Part shown: positions 1 through 4,948 of the stretch, piece by piece | How positions within the stretch are numbered: the stretch's first letter is position 1 | Layout: every line of letters begins with the position of its first letter | Source: an uncultured Lachnospiraceae bacterium | Lineage (GTDB): Bacteria; Bacillota; Clostridia; Lachnospirales; Lachnospiraceae | DNA length: 21,057 nucleotides | NCBI GenBank assembly: GCA_910578845.1 | Contig: CAJTSL010000016.1 | Span: 1 to 21,057 of the forward strand | Direction of reading: 5' to 3' | Notes under the pieces: model-generated | The model's database searches: none | What the model was told of the DNA's origin: nothing | What the model saw: the letters and a program-made list of their open reading frames with translations, nothing else | Program-made: the position numbers and the translations under genes

Positions 1-251
1 TTTTTTAGGAATTCATTTTCCTCTTCCAAATCCTTTATGCGCTTTTTCAGGGCGCGCAGTTCGGCATCCTCCTGATGGAGGTTTCCACTGCCCACAAATG
101 GTTCTGCGGGATGCTCCTTAAAGCGGGACATCCATGTATACAGGGTATTTACGTTGACCCCAAGTTCCCTTGCAACCTGTGCAGCGGGTACTCCTGACTG
201 CACCCTCTTGCATGCCTCTTCCTTGAATTCGATACTGTACATCTGTGCCAT
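1..251 (-). CDS. IS3-family transposase OrfA (partial, runs off the window)
   Basis: OrfA is the DNA-binding half of the IS3 transposase and recognises the element's ends. Reading starts at ATG 251-249 (MAQMYSIEFKEEACKRV) and stays open for 83 codons to the window edge. Residues about 5-50 form the transposase HTH (VARELGVNVNTLYTWMSRFK), followed by a basic/acidic coiled region typical of the OrfA leucine zipper (AELRALKKRIKDLEEENEFLKK). The Shine-Dalgarno sequence is AGGAGGAAAG just before the ATG. The last visible bases read CTAAAAAA, a likely part of the A-rich slippery site at which IS3 elements shift -1 into orfB. OrfB is not visible. Confidence 0.88.
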   Translation of the reverse strand, partial: MAQMYSIEFKEEACKRVQSGVPAAQVARELGVNVNTLYTWMSRFKEHPAEPFVGSGNLHQEDAELRALKKRIKDLEEENEFLK

Positions 252-279
252 AATCTTTCCTCCTGACTCTGCTGGATAG

Positions 280-309
280 ATTATACCACTCGTTCTATAT
301 GTCTATCAA
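280..309 (-). promoter_or_regulatory. Promoter of the IS3 transposase
   Basis: On the minus strand TTGATA (309-304) and a perfect TATAAT (285-280) are 18 bp apart and lie 28 bp upstream of the orfA ATG. This is a close match to a sigma-A promoter and lies inside the inferred IS end. Confidence 0.75.
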
Positions 310-339
310 ATGGGGTATAAGGCATAGAGCCATTTTTGC

Positions 340-376
340 GCCACAAGCCATTTTCAATGAAATTCCGGCAAGTGGC
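340..376. repeat. Imperfect inverted repeat between the IS end and the tuf terminator
   Basis: GCCACAAGCC (340-349) is mirrored by GGCAAGTGGC (367-376): eight of ten positions pair, with a two-base mismatch in the arm. On the plus strand it is followed by TTTTCCTTTTG, so it may be a weak plus-strand terminator or an older element end. No gene is visible in 325-481 other than this repeat and the next terminator. Confidence 0.35.
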
Positions 377-405
377 TTTTCCTTTTGTTCGCTATTATTT
401 TTAGA

Positions 406-447
406 CATTAAGAAACCGCAACCCCTTGATTTCTCAAAAGATTGCGG
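406..447 (-). terminator. Intrinsic terminator after the tuf tail
   Basis: Bases 416-447 fold into a near-perfect 14-bp stem (CCGCAATC... paired with ...GGGTTGCGG, some G-T pairs on the minus strand) with a GAAA tetraloop on the minus strand, followed by TTTCTT. It lies 35 bp past the stop of the EF-Tu remnant, as expected for a genuine tuf terminator. The plus-strand side is also T-rich, so it may work both ways. Confidence 0.8.
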
Positions 448-481
448 CACTTATTTTTATTATTTGGCTCTAATTTAAAGA

Positions 482-541
482 TTATTCGATGATAGTCGCA
501 ACTCTGCCAACCCCAACAGTACGTCCACCCTCACGAAGAAC
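482..541 (-). pseudogene. tuf: Displaced 3' tail of an EF-Tu gene
   Basis: The minus strand reads REGGRTVGVGRVATIIE and then TAA (484-482). This is the extreme C-terminus of elongation factor Tu, the GTPase that brings aminoacyl-tRNA to the ribosome. The usual preceding residues (GLRFAI) are absent: the reading upstream is NKIQPKRKVL, which is not EF-Tu, so homology breaks near base 538. Only about 17 codons plus the stop and terminator remain, with no start or GTPase domain, so this is a fragment and not a working gene. Such a tail can be left by recombination between tuf copies or by an integrating element that uses the 3' end of tuf as attachment site. The identification is firm because the motif is highly conserved; the origin is inference. 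Confidence 0.85.
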
Positions 542-589
542 CTTTCTTTTCGGCTGTATCTTATTCAGAAAATATTTTCTCCCATAGAG

Positions 590-842
590 CTATCTGCTTC
601 CCGTTTCCAACGGAACAACTGCCAGCGACTTCCCTAAAGGCGCCAATACCTTCAAAATCGTATCCAACTGCGGGCTAATGCTACCCTTTTCCATTCTTGC
701 AATAACAGGCTGTTTTACCCCGCTTAATTCCTCCAGCTTTTTTGACTTATCCCCTTTTCCTGCCTCGCCTTTATCAGCTCCCCGATAATAGACACCCCAG
801 CTCACTCTCCGCTATTTCATCCGGCGTAAGAATACTTTCCAT
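590..842 (-). pseudogene. XRE/HigA-type antitoxin-like regulator with two frameshifts
   Basis: Three consecutive reading frames join into one HTH_XRE protein. Frame one starts at ATG 842-840 (MESILTPDEIAESEL). Frame two begins near 795 (VSIIGELIKARQEKGISQK). Frame three runs from about 740 to TAG 592-590 (KKLEELSGVKQPVIARMEKG then SPQLDTILKVLAPLGKSLAVVPLE). The combined domain order, a short N-terminal helix and then a five-helix XRE fold ending in a beta strand, fits antitoxins of HigBA-type modules, which bind DNA and neutralise a RelE-like toxin. Each break looks like one lost base, in a G run (794-798) and a T run on the plus strand (738-743). Real decay or homopolymer sequencing errors would look the same. 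No recognisable toxin gene lies upstream. Confidence 0.75.
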
Positions 843-1099
843 AAATTCCAGAACATTCCCATAGATAAATTATACCTTAAAGTTATTGACTCTTTGTGTT
901 GGCACTCCTTCTCCTGAATATTACCGCACCTATTCCGCCACAATTCGGCATGGATATATAGAAATCCGCATGAACTTTTATGAAAACTCAAATCCCGCAA
1001 GTCATTGGAAGCACTAAGGTTTATAGACATTTATGGAAATCCATGAAGATATAAAACCAGCCTCGCGTATTACGATGCCTAAATACAGATGGATCAGTC
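843..1099. other. Gene-poor stretch between the antitoxin remnant and the lipoprotein gene
   Basis: About 257 bp. A minus-strand frame (1030-812) reads NDLRDLSFHKSSCGFLYIHAELWRN; it has no convincing Shine-Dalgarno sequence, overlaps the antitoxin start out of frame, and matches no family I recognise. It could be a decayed toxin. An AGGAG-type sequence on the minus strand near 915-905 is not followed by a usable start. No terminator is obvious after the lipoprotein stop at 1100. Confidence 0.4.
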
Positions 1100-2632
1100 C
1101 TATTCTTCCGCTCCTGCGCCTTCCGTTTCCGCATTCAATGTTCCTGAACTTGATAATATATTTTCAACTGGCTCTACATTTACAAACTCTATCTCTTCCT
1201 GGTCAATGGCTTCTTTTGTAGCAAGATAATCTTTTAATTCGATATACTCATATTCTGTGAACTTCATTCCATCTGTGCTATAATAATACGTTTTGATCTG
1301 GTTTCCATACACATCATATTCCCTACAAATTATCGATTCTATTACATCACTATCATCAACATATGAATAAGACATTTCCCTGACTAGCCTGTCATCAGCA
1401 TCATACACAGATTCAAATGACCATCTCAAATGACTATAATAGTCAATATGTGATTCTTTTAACATATTGCCATGGCCATCATATTCATACTCCACCACAT
1501 TATACTCTTTGCCATCCAAAAACATCGTTTCTTTTATACTATTTCCTGCACTGTCATAAACACATTCTTCTTGTTTAATCCTCGTACCGTCCCCCACTAA
1601 ATAGGAAGTTTTTGTTGTCTGGTTATTCGTATCATTATATTCATATTCATTCCAATGAGAAGCCGTGACGTTCCCGTCTGCATCCATGTATGTGTAGGTC
1701 TCCTTTATCTCATTGCCATTCTCATCATATTCAGATTCACACAATCCCGAAGACGACACATTTCCGTCTGCATCCATATCAATGTAGGACATCTTTATTT
1801 CATTGCCATTCTCATCATATTCGTATTCATACACGATTGAGCCCGTCACATTTCCGTTCCCGTCCATGTAAGTGTGGCTCATCCTTATTACATTGCCGTT
1901 CTCATTATATTCAGCTTCAAACGCTGTTGAATCCATCACATTCCCGGCTCCATCCGTGTTAATGCTTGTGCTCTTCTCCTTTATTGTATTTCCATTTTCA
2001 TCATATTCATATTCATACAGATAGGAATCCAAGGGATTCCCGTTCTCATCCGTTCTAGCGCTGGTCTCCTTTATTGTATTTCCATTCTCATCATACTCAT
2101 ATTCATACGAAGATGAGCCAACCACATTCCCATCCTCATCCGTCTCCGTTTCCGTTTCGGTCTTTTTGATAATATTTCCTTTATCGCCATATTCATATCC
2201 ATATAAATATGGTCCACTCGTCACGTTCCCGTCTGCATCCGTGCAGATATATTTTATGGGATTTCCTTTATCATCGCATTCATACTCTATTAATAATATT
2301 ATGGAACTGTCTGTAGCATAAGTAATCTCTTTTAACACGTTGCCAGACTCATTATAAATATATTTCTTTAATGTTTCCACCGAGCCGTCAGCATGATAGT
2401 CTGTTTGTGCCAGACATATGTATTTTTCTTCCACTTCCTGTTCTGGTTCTTCTGCCTCCACATCTCCGGTTACTTCTTCCTCTGCCTCATCCCCGGCTGT
2501 GGGCGTTTCTTCTACCGCCGGTTCTTCTACAGCTACAGGTTCCGTTTCTTCCACCTCTTTATTCCCACATCCTGCCAATGATGCACTGATCAATGCTGAC
2601 GCCATAACCAGTGTTATTAATTTCCTTTTCAT
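1100..2632 (-). CDS. YD-repeat-like surface lipoprotein
   Basis: A 510-residue predicted lipoprotein. Residues 1-21 form a signal peptide (MKRKLITLVMASALISASLAG) ending in the lipobox L-A-G-C with Cys22 as lipid anchor, so the protein should sit on the outer face of the membrane. Residues about 25-70 are a Glu-rich linker that probably spans the wall. From about 75 to 470 come roughly eleven modules of 25-33 residues with the core Y-E-Y-D-E-N-G-N-x-I-K-E, resembling RHS/YD repeats. The C-terminus is a short acidic tail with no nuclease, peptidase or toxin domain, so it is unlike large RHS toxins. The start ATG is preceded by GGAGAGGAG. No operon partner is visible. The function is unknown; surface binding or adhesion is a guess. 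The upstream region has a candidate structured leader ending in a terminator. Confidence 0.85.
   Translation of the reverse strand: MKRKLITLVMASALISASLAGCGNKEVEETEPVAVEEPAVEETPTAGDEAEEEVTGDVEAEEPEQEVEEKYICLAQTDYHADGSVETLKKYIYNESGNVLKEITYATDSSIILLIEYECDDKGNPIKYICTDADGNVTSGPYLYGYEYGDKGNIIKKTETETETDEDGNVVGSSSYEYEYDENGNTIKETSARTDENGNPLDSYLYEYEYDENGNTIKEKSTSINTDGAGNVMDSTAFEAEYNENGNVIRMSHTYMDGNGNVTGSIVYEYEYDENGNEIKMSYIDMDADGNVSSSGLCESEYDENGNEIKETYTYMDADGNVTASHWNEYEYNDTNNQTTKTSYLVGDGTRIKQEECVYDSAGNSIKETMFLDGKEYNVVEYEYDGHGNMLKESHIDYYSHLRWSFESVYDADDRLVREMSYSYVDDSDVIESIICREYDVYGNQIKTYYYSTDGMKFTEYEYIELKDYLATKEAIDQEEIEFVNVEPVENILSSSGTLNAETEGAGAEE
1230..2410 (-). repeat. Tandem module array encoding the YD-like repeats
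   Basis: The DNA repeats with a 75-99 bp period. The plus-strand word TTCCATT(T/C)TCATCAT(A/C) plus a TATTCATAC tail recurs, most similar around 1985-2018 and 2075-2108, with diverged copies at about 1707, 1802 and 1890. The central five or six modules are alike enough for slippage or unequal recombination, while the flanking modules are strongly diverged. Confidence 0.75.
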
Positions 2633-2687
2633 CCTTTAAAATCTCCTCTCCCATTTTTCATAGCATACATAATTTCAATCAAAGCAT

Positions 2688-2714
2688 AAAAAAATACGAT
2701 AAGAAATCGTATTT
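2688..2714 (-). terminator. AT-rich hairpin with T-run upstream of the lipoprotein gene
   Basis: AAATACGAT (2692-2700) and ATCGTATTT (2706-2714) form a perfect 9-bp stem with a 5-nt loop. On the minus strand it is followed by a run of seven T (2693-2687 region). Only two base pairs are G-C, so efficiency may be modest. It ends about 55 bp before the lipoprotein ATG. It could terminate the upstream minus-strand RNA or act as a regulated attenuator for that gene. Confidence 0.6.
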
Positions 2715-2878
2715 CTTTAAAAACTCCGGCTCCCACCAAAATACCCATGCGGCAGAATGCTCTACCGCAAAGGGCACTCGGCGAGAATCAAAGACAGGGC
2801 ATAAAGTATGTACCCACACTTACACCCTGTAATATATTAAGGTATGCAGACATCAGACGTCTATACACACGAAAAACA

Positions 2879-2907
2879 TTGAATTTTCTGCATAACTGCT
2901 ATATAAT
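2879..2907 (+). promoter_or_regulatory. Plus-strand promoter facing the minus-strand RNA
   Basis: TTGAAT (2879-2884) and a perfect TATAAT (2902-2907) are separated by 17 bp. It lies between the arms of a 9-bp inverted repeat, ATACACACG (2863-2871) and CGTGTGTAT (2913-2921), which may be an operator or part of RNA folding. No plus-strand gene follows, so the product would be non-coding. Confidence 0.55.
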
Positions 2908-2913
2908 AGTTGC

Positions 2914-3060
2914 GTGTGTATCGCAGACTTTGGTCTGTATCGTGTGGTAGTTCGATTACCATTCCTTGCCCGACATTGCGCCAACAATGTCGGGTGGTAC
3001 ACCGTATGCCTTTAATTCTCACAGGTATTTTAACATTTTGTTCTCAGTGTGGCAAGCACA
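2914..3060 (+). ncRNA. Candidate plus-strand antisense RNA
   Basis: RNA from the TTGAAT-17-TATAAT promoter would start near 2914 and pass through CAGAC-TTTG-GTCTG (2924-2937), GGTAGT-TCG-ATTACC (2946-2960, one G-U pair), CCCGACATTG-CGCCAA-CAATGTCGGG (2969-2994) and ATGCC/GGTAT (3006-3028). GTGT (2942-2945) can pair with ACAC (2999-3002) to close the two middle hairpins into a three-way junction. It would overlap the first 100 or so nucleotides of the minus-strand RNA. No clear plus-strand terminator is seen, so the 3' end given here is arbitrary. Confidence 0.38.
3027..3055 (-). promoter_or_regulatory. Minus-strand promoter of the structured RNA
   Basis: On the minus strand TTGCCA (3055-3050) and TAAAAT (3032-3027) are 17 bp apart, each five of six to consensus. 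The predicted start is near 3020. The next minus-strand gene is the lipoprotein, almost 400 bp downstream. Confidence 0.55.
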
Positions 3061-3064
3061 ATCT

Positions 3065-3115
3065 AAAAAACGTTTCCCATAACAACCTACTAGCCTTTAT
3101 TTATTGTCTAATGGG
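3065..3115 (-). terminator. Possible weak terminator after prfH
   Basis: On the minus strand CCCAT (3115-3111) can pair with ATGGG (3080-3076), extended by ACAA/TTGT, followed by AAACG and six T (3070-3065). The stem is interrupted and the T-run is offset. A second hairpin, CTGTCG/CGACAG, lies directly after the prfH stop but lacks a T-run. Either might end the rtcB-prfH transcript. Confidence 0.3.
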
Positions 3116-3174
3116 CATGTTCTCTTTAATCGGCCGAACTTCTGTCGTAATTGAGCCGACAGACAGTTCCTTGG

Positions 3175-3765
3175 CTATTTTCTCAGGACAAACTTCTCCC
3201 CTTCATAAATCCGTACCGGGTTCCCCCTGATAATGCGGGCATGCTCCCGCCAAGCGGCATTCATTTGTTTCGCCTCCTGCTCTTTCTGTAAGTTTGCCAG
3301 TTTCTGCTGTAACTTCTCCATCGCATGCTGCTTATTGAGAAATTGGCTCCGTTCTTCCGTGGACTGCGCTACCAGGCCTGTCGGTATATGGATGACCCGC
3401 ACACCCGTTTCAACCTTATTGACGTTCTGTCCGCCTTTCCCTCCACAGTGGAATTTTTCGATGCGATATTCTTTCTCTGACGTGATCTCATCCTGCTCCG
3501 GGATAATGCTCACATCCACATACCAGTTCTTCCTCTTATGGTTTTTACGGAACGGGCTGCTGCATATCCACAATACCGTTCCCTCAAGGCTGTCCAAATC
3601 ATGTCCCGTCCGAAACAATATGGAATCATAACAACCTTTTTCATCGCCTTTTGTTTTGGCTATCTCTTCTATGTCACTATATTCTCTTTGTAAAGTTTCA
3701 AATAGCTTCGCTACTGCTAGCTGGCACTCGGACGGCCCCTGTCCCGCACTGATCTGTACTATCAT
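3175..3765 (-). CDS. prfH: Peptide chain release factor homologue PrfH
   Basis: PrfH is a class I release-factor relative that releases the nascent peptide from ribosomes whose 16S decoding centre has been cut, so that the partner RtcB ligase can reseal the rRNA. The 196-residue protein has the hydrolysis loop GGKGGQNVNKVETGVR with the GGQ at residues 111-113. It ends in a basic tail (ARIIRGNPVRIYEGEKF) as in PrfH. It lacks the N-terminal domain of RF1/RF2, and its length is close to the usual 200 or so of the family. The ATG lies 16 bp after the rtcB stop, so the two genes form one transcription unit. ArfB-type factors also carry GGQ but are shorter, and the rtcB neighbour supports PrfH. Confidence 0.92.
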   Translation of the reverse strand: MIVQISAGQGPSECQLAVAKLFETLQREYSDIEEIAKTKGDEKGCYDSILFRTGHDLDSLEGTVLWICSSPFRKNHKRKNWYVDVSIIPEQDEITSEKEYRIEKFHCGGKGGQNVNKVETGVRVIHIPTGLVAQSTEERSQFLNKQHAMEKLQQKLANLQKEQEAKQMNAAWREHARIIRGNPVRIYEGEKFVLRK

Positions 3766-3781
3766 AAATTCTCTGTCTCCT

Positions 3782-4891
3782 CTACTTTCTGCTCCCTGCC
3801 TTGAAATTATAGACAGGCTTTAATATTTCTGTTATCTCTACAGTATCTTCGATCTGCATAGTAATCTCCGTTATGGAGCGGTAGGCAAAAGGCGCTTCGT
3901 CTAACGTATCTGCTGTGACACAACTGCTATAGATGCCCTTCATTTCCTTTTTAAACTCTGATACCGTATGCCGGTCCTTTACCTCCTCACGCTTTAGCCT
4001 CCTGCCGGAACCATGCGGCGCAGAGTAAATCCAGTCTGTATTGCCTTTTCCAATGCCTAAGATAATCCCATCTCTCATATTGGCCGGAATGACTACCGGT
4101 TCTCCTTTTCGTGCGGAAATAGAGCCTTTGCGGAGTATGCCAGTATCATCCAGATAATTATGCGGCACCGAGAATTGCCCTGCCATTTTCCACTTCATCC
4201 CTTTTAAGATCTCCCTGATAATGATCTGTCTGTTCCATTCGGCATATCTCTGAATGATCTGCACATCTTCCAGATAAGCCGCTTTGCTATCTCCTTCCAG
4301 ATAGCTCATATAATAGGGCACTTCTTTGCCCTGTTCTTTCAGGCAGTCATGCGCAAGTTTCGTGTAATGCTCCGCTACTTCCTCTCCTAAATGCCTGCTC
4401 CCTGTATGCACTACCAGATATAGATCACCGTCATCACTTTTATCCAGCTCAATGAAGTGATTACCGCCGCCAAGCGTGCCAAGGCTTCTGTCGGCTTTCT
4501 GCCTGTTGATATGACGGCTGCAATGGAGTCCTTCATAGGAAAATTCCCCCGCCATATGATGGGGATCTTTGCGAATGGTAAAGCCAGACGGTATGTTCTC
4601 CCGGATCACCCTGTCCAATTTCTGGAACTCTGCCTTATTCTTATTTAATTTCACACAGGTCATGCCACAGCCGATATCGACACCTAAAAGCTGTGGGATC
4701 ACTTTGTCGGTGACAGTCATGGCAAGACCGATTGGCGCAATCTTTCCCGGATGGATATCTGGCATCATGCAGATCGTACTGCCTTCTGCGATTTCATTAT
4801 CACATATCATTTTTACCTGCGCCTGCGCGTAATCTTCCACATCATTTGTAAAAATCTTTGCTTCGGCGTAAATGCCTTTTACTATTTTCAT
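3782..4891 (-). CDS. rtcB: RNA ligase RtcB (PrfH-associated type)
   Basis: RtcB joins RNA 2',3'-cyclic-phosphate or 3'-phosphate ends to 5'-OH ends using GTP and Mn2+. Counting from ATG 4891-4889 the protein has 369 residues. Metal and active-site motifs are D72-I-G-C75, GGGNHFIE (141-148), HTGSRHLG (162-169), and SAPHGSGRRLKR with the guanylylated His at about 293. I chose this start over the upstream in-frame one (4936) because AAAGGAAG lies about 9 bp before it, and the longer start would put codons inside a terminator hairpin. It is shorter than E. coli RtcB (about 408), consistent with the RtcB2-like proteins found with PrfH. The substrate is probably cleaved 16S rRNA; this is inferred from the pairing with prfH. 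Confidence 0.93.
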   Translation of the reverse strand: MKIVKGIYAEAKIFTNDVEDYAQAQVKMICDNEIAEGSTICMMPDIHPGKIAPIGLAMTVTDKVIPQLLGVDIGCGMTCVKLNKNKAEFQKLDRVIRENIPSGFTIRKDPHHMAGEFSYEGLHCSRHINRQKADRSLGTLGGGNHFIELDKSDDGDLYLVVHTGSRHLGEEVAEHYTKLAHDCLKEQGKEVPYYMSYLEGDSKAAYLEDVQIIQRYAEWNRQIIIREILKGMKWKMAGQFSVPHNYLDDTGILRKGSISARKGEPVVIPANMRDGIILGIGKGNTDWIYSAPHGSGRRLKREEVKDRHTVSEFKKEMKGIYSSCVTADTLDEAPFAYRSITEITMQIEDTVEITEILKPVYNFKAGSRK

Positions 4892-4925
4892 ATCTTTTCT
4901 CTTCCTTTTCTCTGAAAATGGGCGC

Positions 4926-4948
4926 AAAAAAAGCACCCCAAAGGTGCT
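4926..4948 (-). terminator. Intrinsic terminator between rsgA and rtcB
   Basis: On the minus strand AGCACC (4948-4943), loop TTTGG, GGTGCT (4937-4932) is followed by TTTTTT(T). It is a textbook terminator. It lies about 330 bp after the rsgA stop and only 35 bp before the rtcB ATG. It either ends the long murE-rsgA transcript or is a leader attenuator of rtcB. Confidence 0.82.

Larger units (their letters stand above)
1..324 (-). mobile_element. IS3-family insertion sequence, left end only (rest outside window)
   Basis: The first 324 bases carry the start of an IS3-family element read on the minus strand: a promoter, the orfA helix-turn-helix gene, and a probable terminal inverted repeat. 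I place the outer tip near 324, because the minus strand there begins TGCCTTATACCCC followed by TTTGATAGAC, which resembles IS3/IS150-type ends (TG, about ten bases, then CCCC and an AGAC block). The partner end and any target duplication are outside the window, so the tip is an inference. Confidence 0.7.
2688..3020 (-). ncRNA. Candidate structured minus-strand RNA or 5' leader
   Basis: A transcript starting about 7 bp after the minus-strand promoter at 3027-3055 and ending at the T-run hairpin would be about 330 nt. It contains a perfect 10-bp hairpin (2969-2994), CAGAC/GTCTG (2924-2937), ACAGGG/CCCTGT (2794-2830), GCGGTAGA/TCTGCCGC (2750-2769, where a pair is U-G on this strand but C-A on the other, favouring minus-strand transcription) and the terminator. 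No protein gene with a ribosome binding site fits inside. A 46-codon frame (2819-2679) is open but has no Shine-Dalgarno sequence. The RNA could be independent, or the leader of the lipoprotein gene. I do not recognise an Rfam family. The extent is inferred from the signals. Confidence 0.42.

Noticed and set aside
812..1030. Minus-strand 72-codon frame with NDLRDLSFHKSS as possible RelE/HigB toxin
   Set aside because: The sequence lacks the conserved toxin C-terminus (KKTQKTP-type) and overlaps the antitoxin start out of frame. I could not support it as a gene.
1230..2410. CRISPR-like periodic repeats
   Set aside because: The period of 75-99 bp is entirely within an open reading frame and repeats diverge as coding modules; there are no unique spacers between identical repeats.
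1655..2639. Several plus-strand frames rich in His/Ser or Pro opposite the lipoprotein gene
   Set aside because: They are shadows of the repeated YDENGN codons and the acidic linker and have no independent start signals.
2629..2748. Minus-strand 39-residue hydrophobic frame whose stop overlaps the lipoprotein ATG as ATGA
   Set aside because: No ribosome site before its ATG, and it runs through the terminator hairpin and the AT-rich T-run, which by themselves give Phe/Ile/Tyr codons. The overlap is probably chance.
2941..3010. tRNA gene
   Set aside because: Only a T-arm-like hairpin is present; there is no acceptor stem, D-arm or anticodon arm in the right order.
3110..3205. Minus-strand frame past the prfH stop reading CPEKIAKELSVGSITTE
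   Set aside because: It looks protein-like but has no start codon or ribosome site and overlaps the prfH end in another frame. The prfH tail already matches the family end, so a read-through extension is unlikely.
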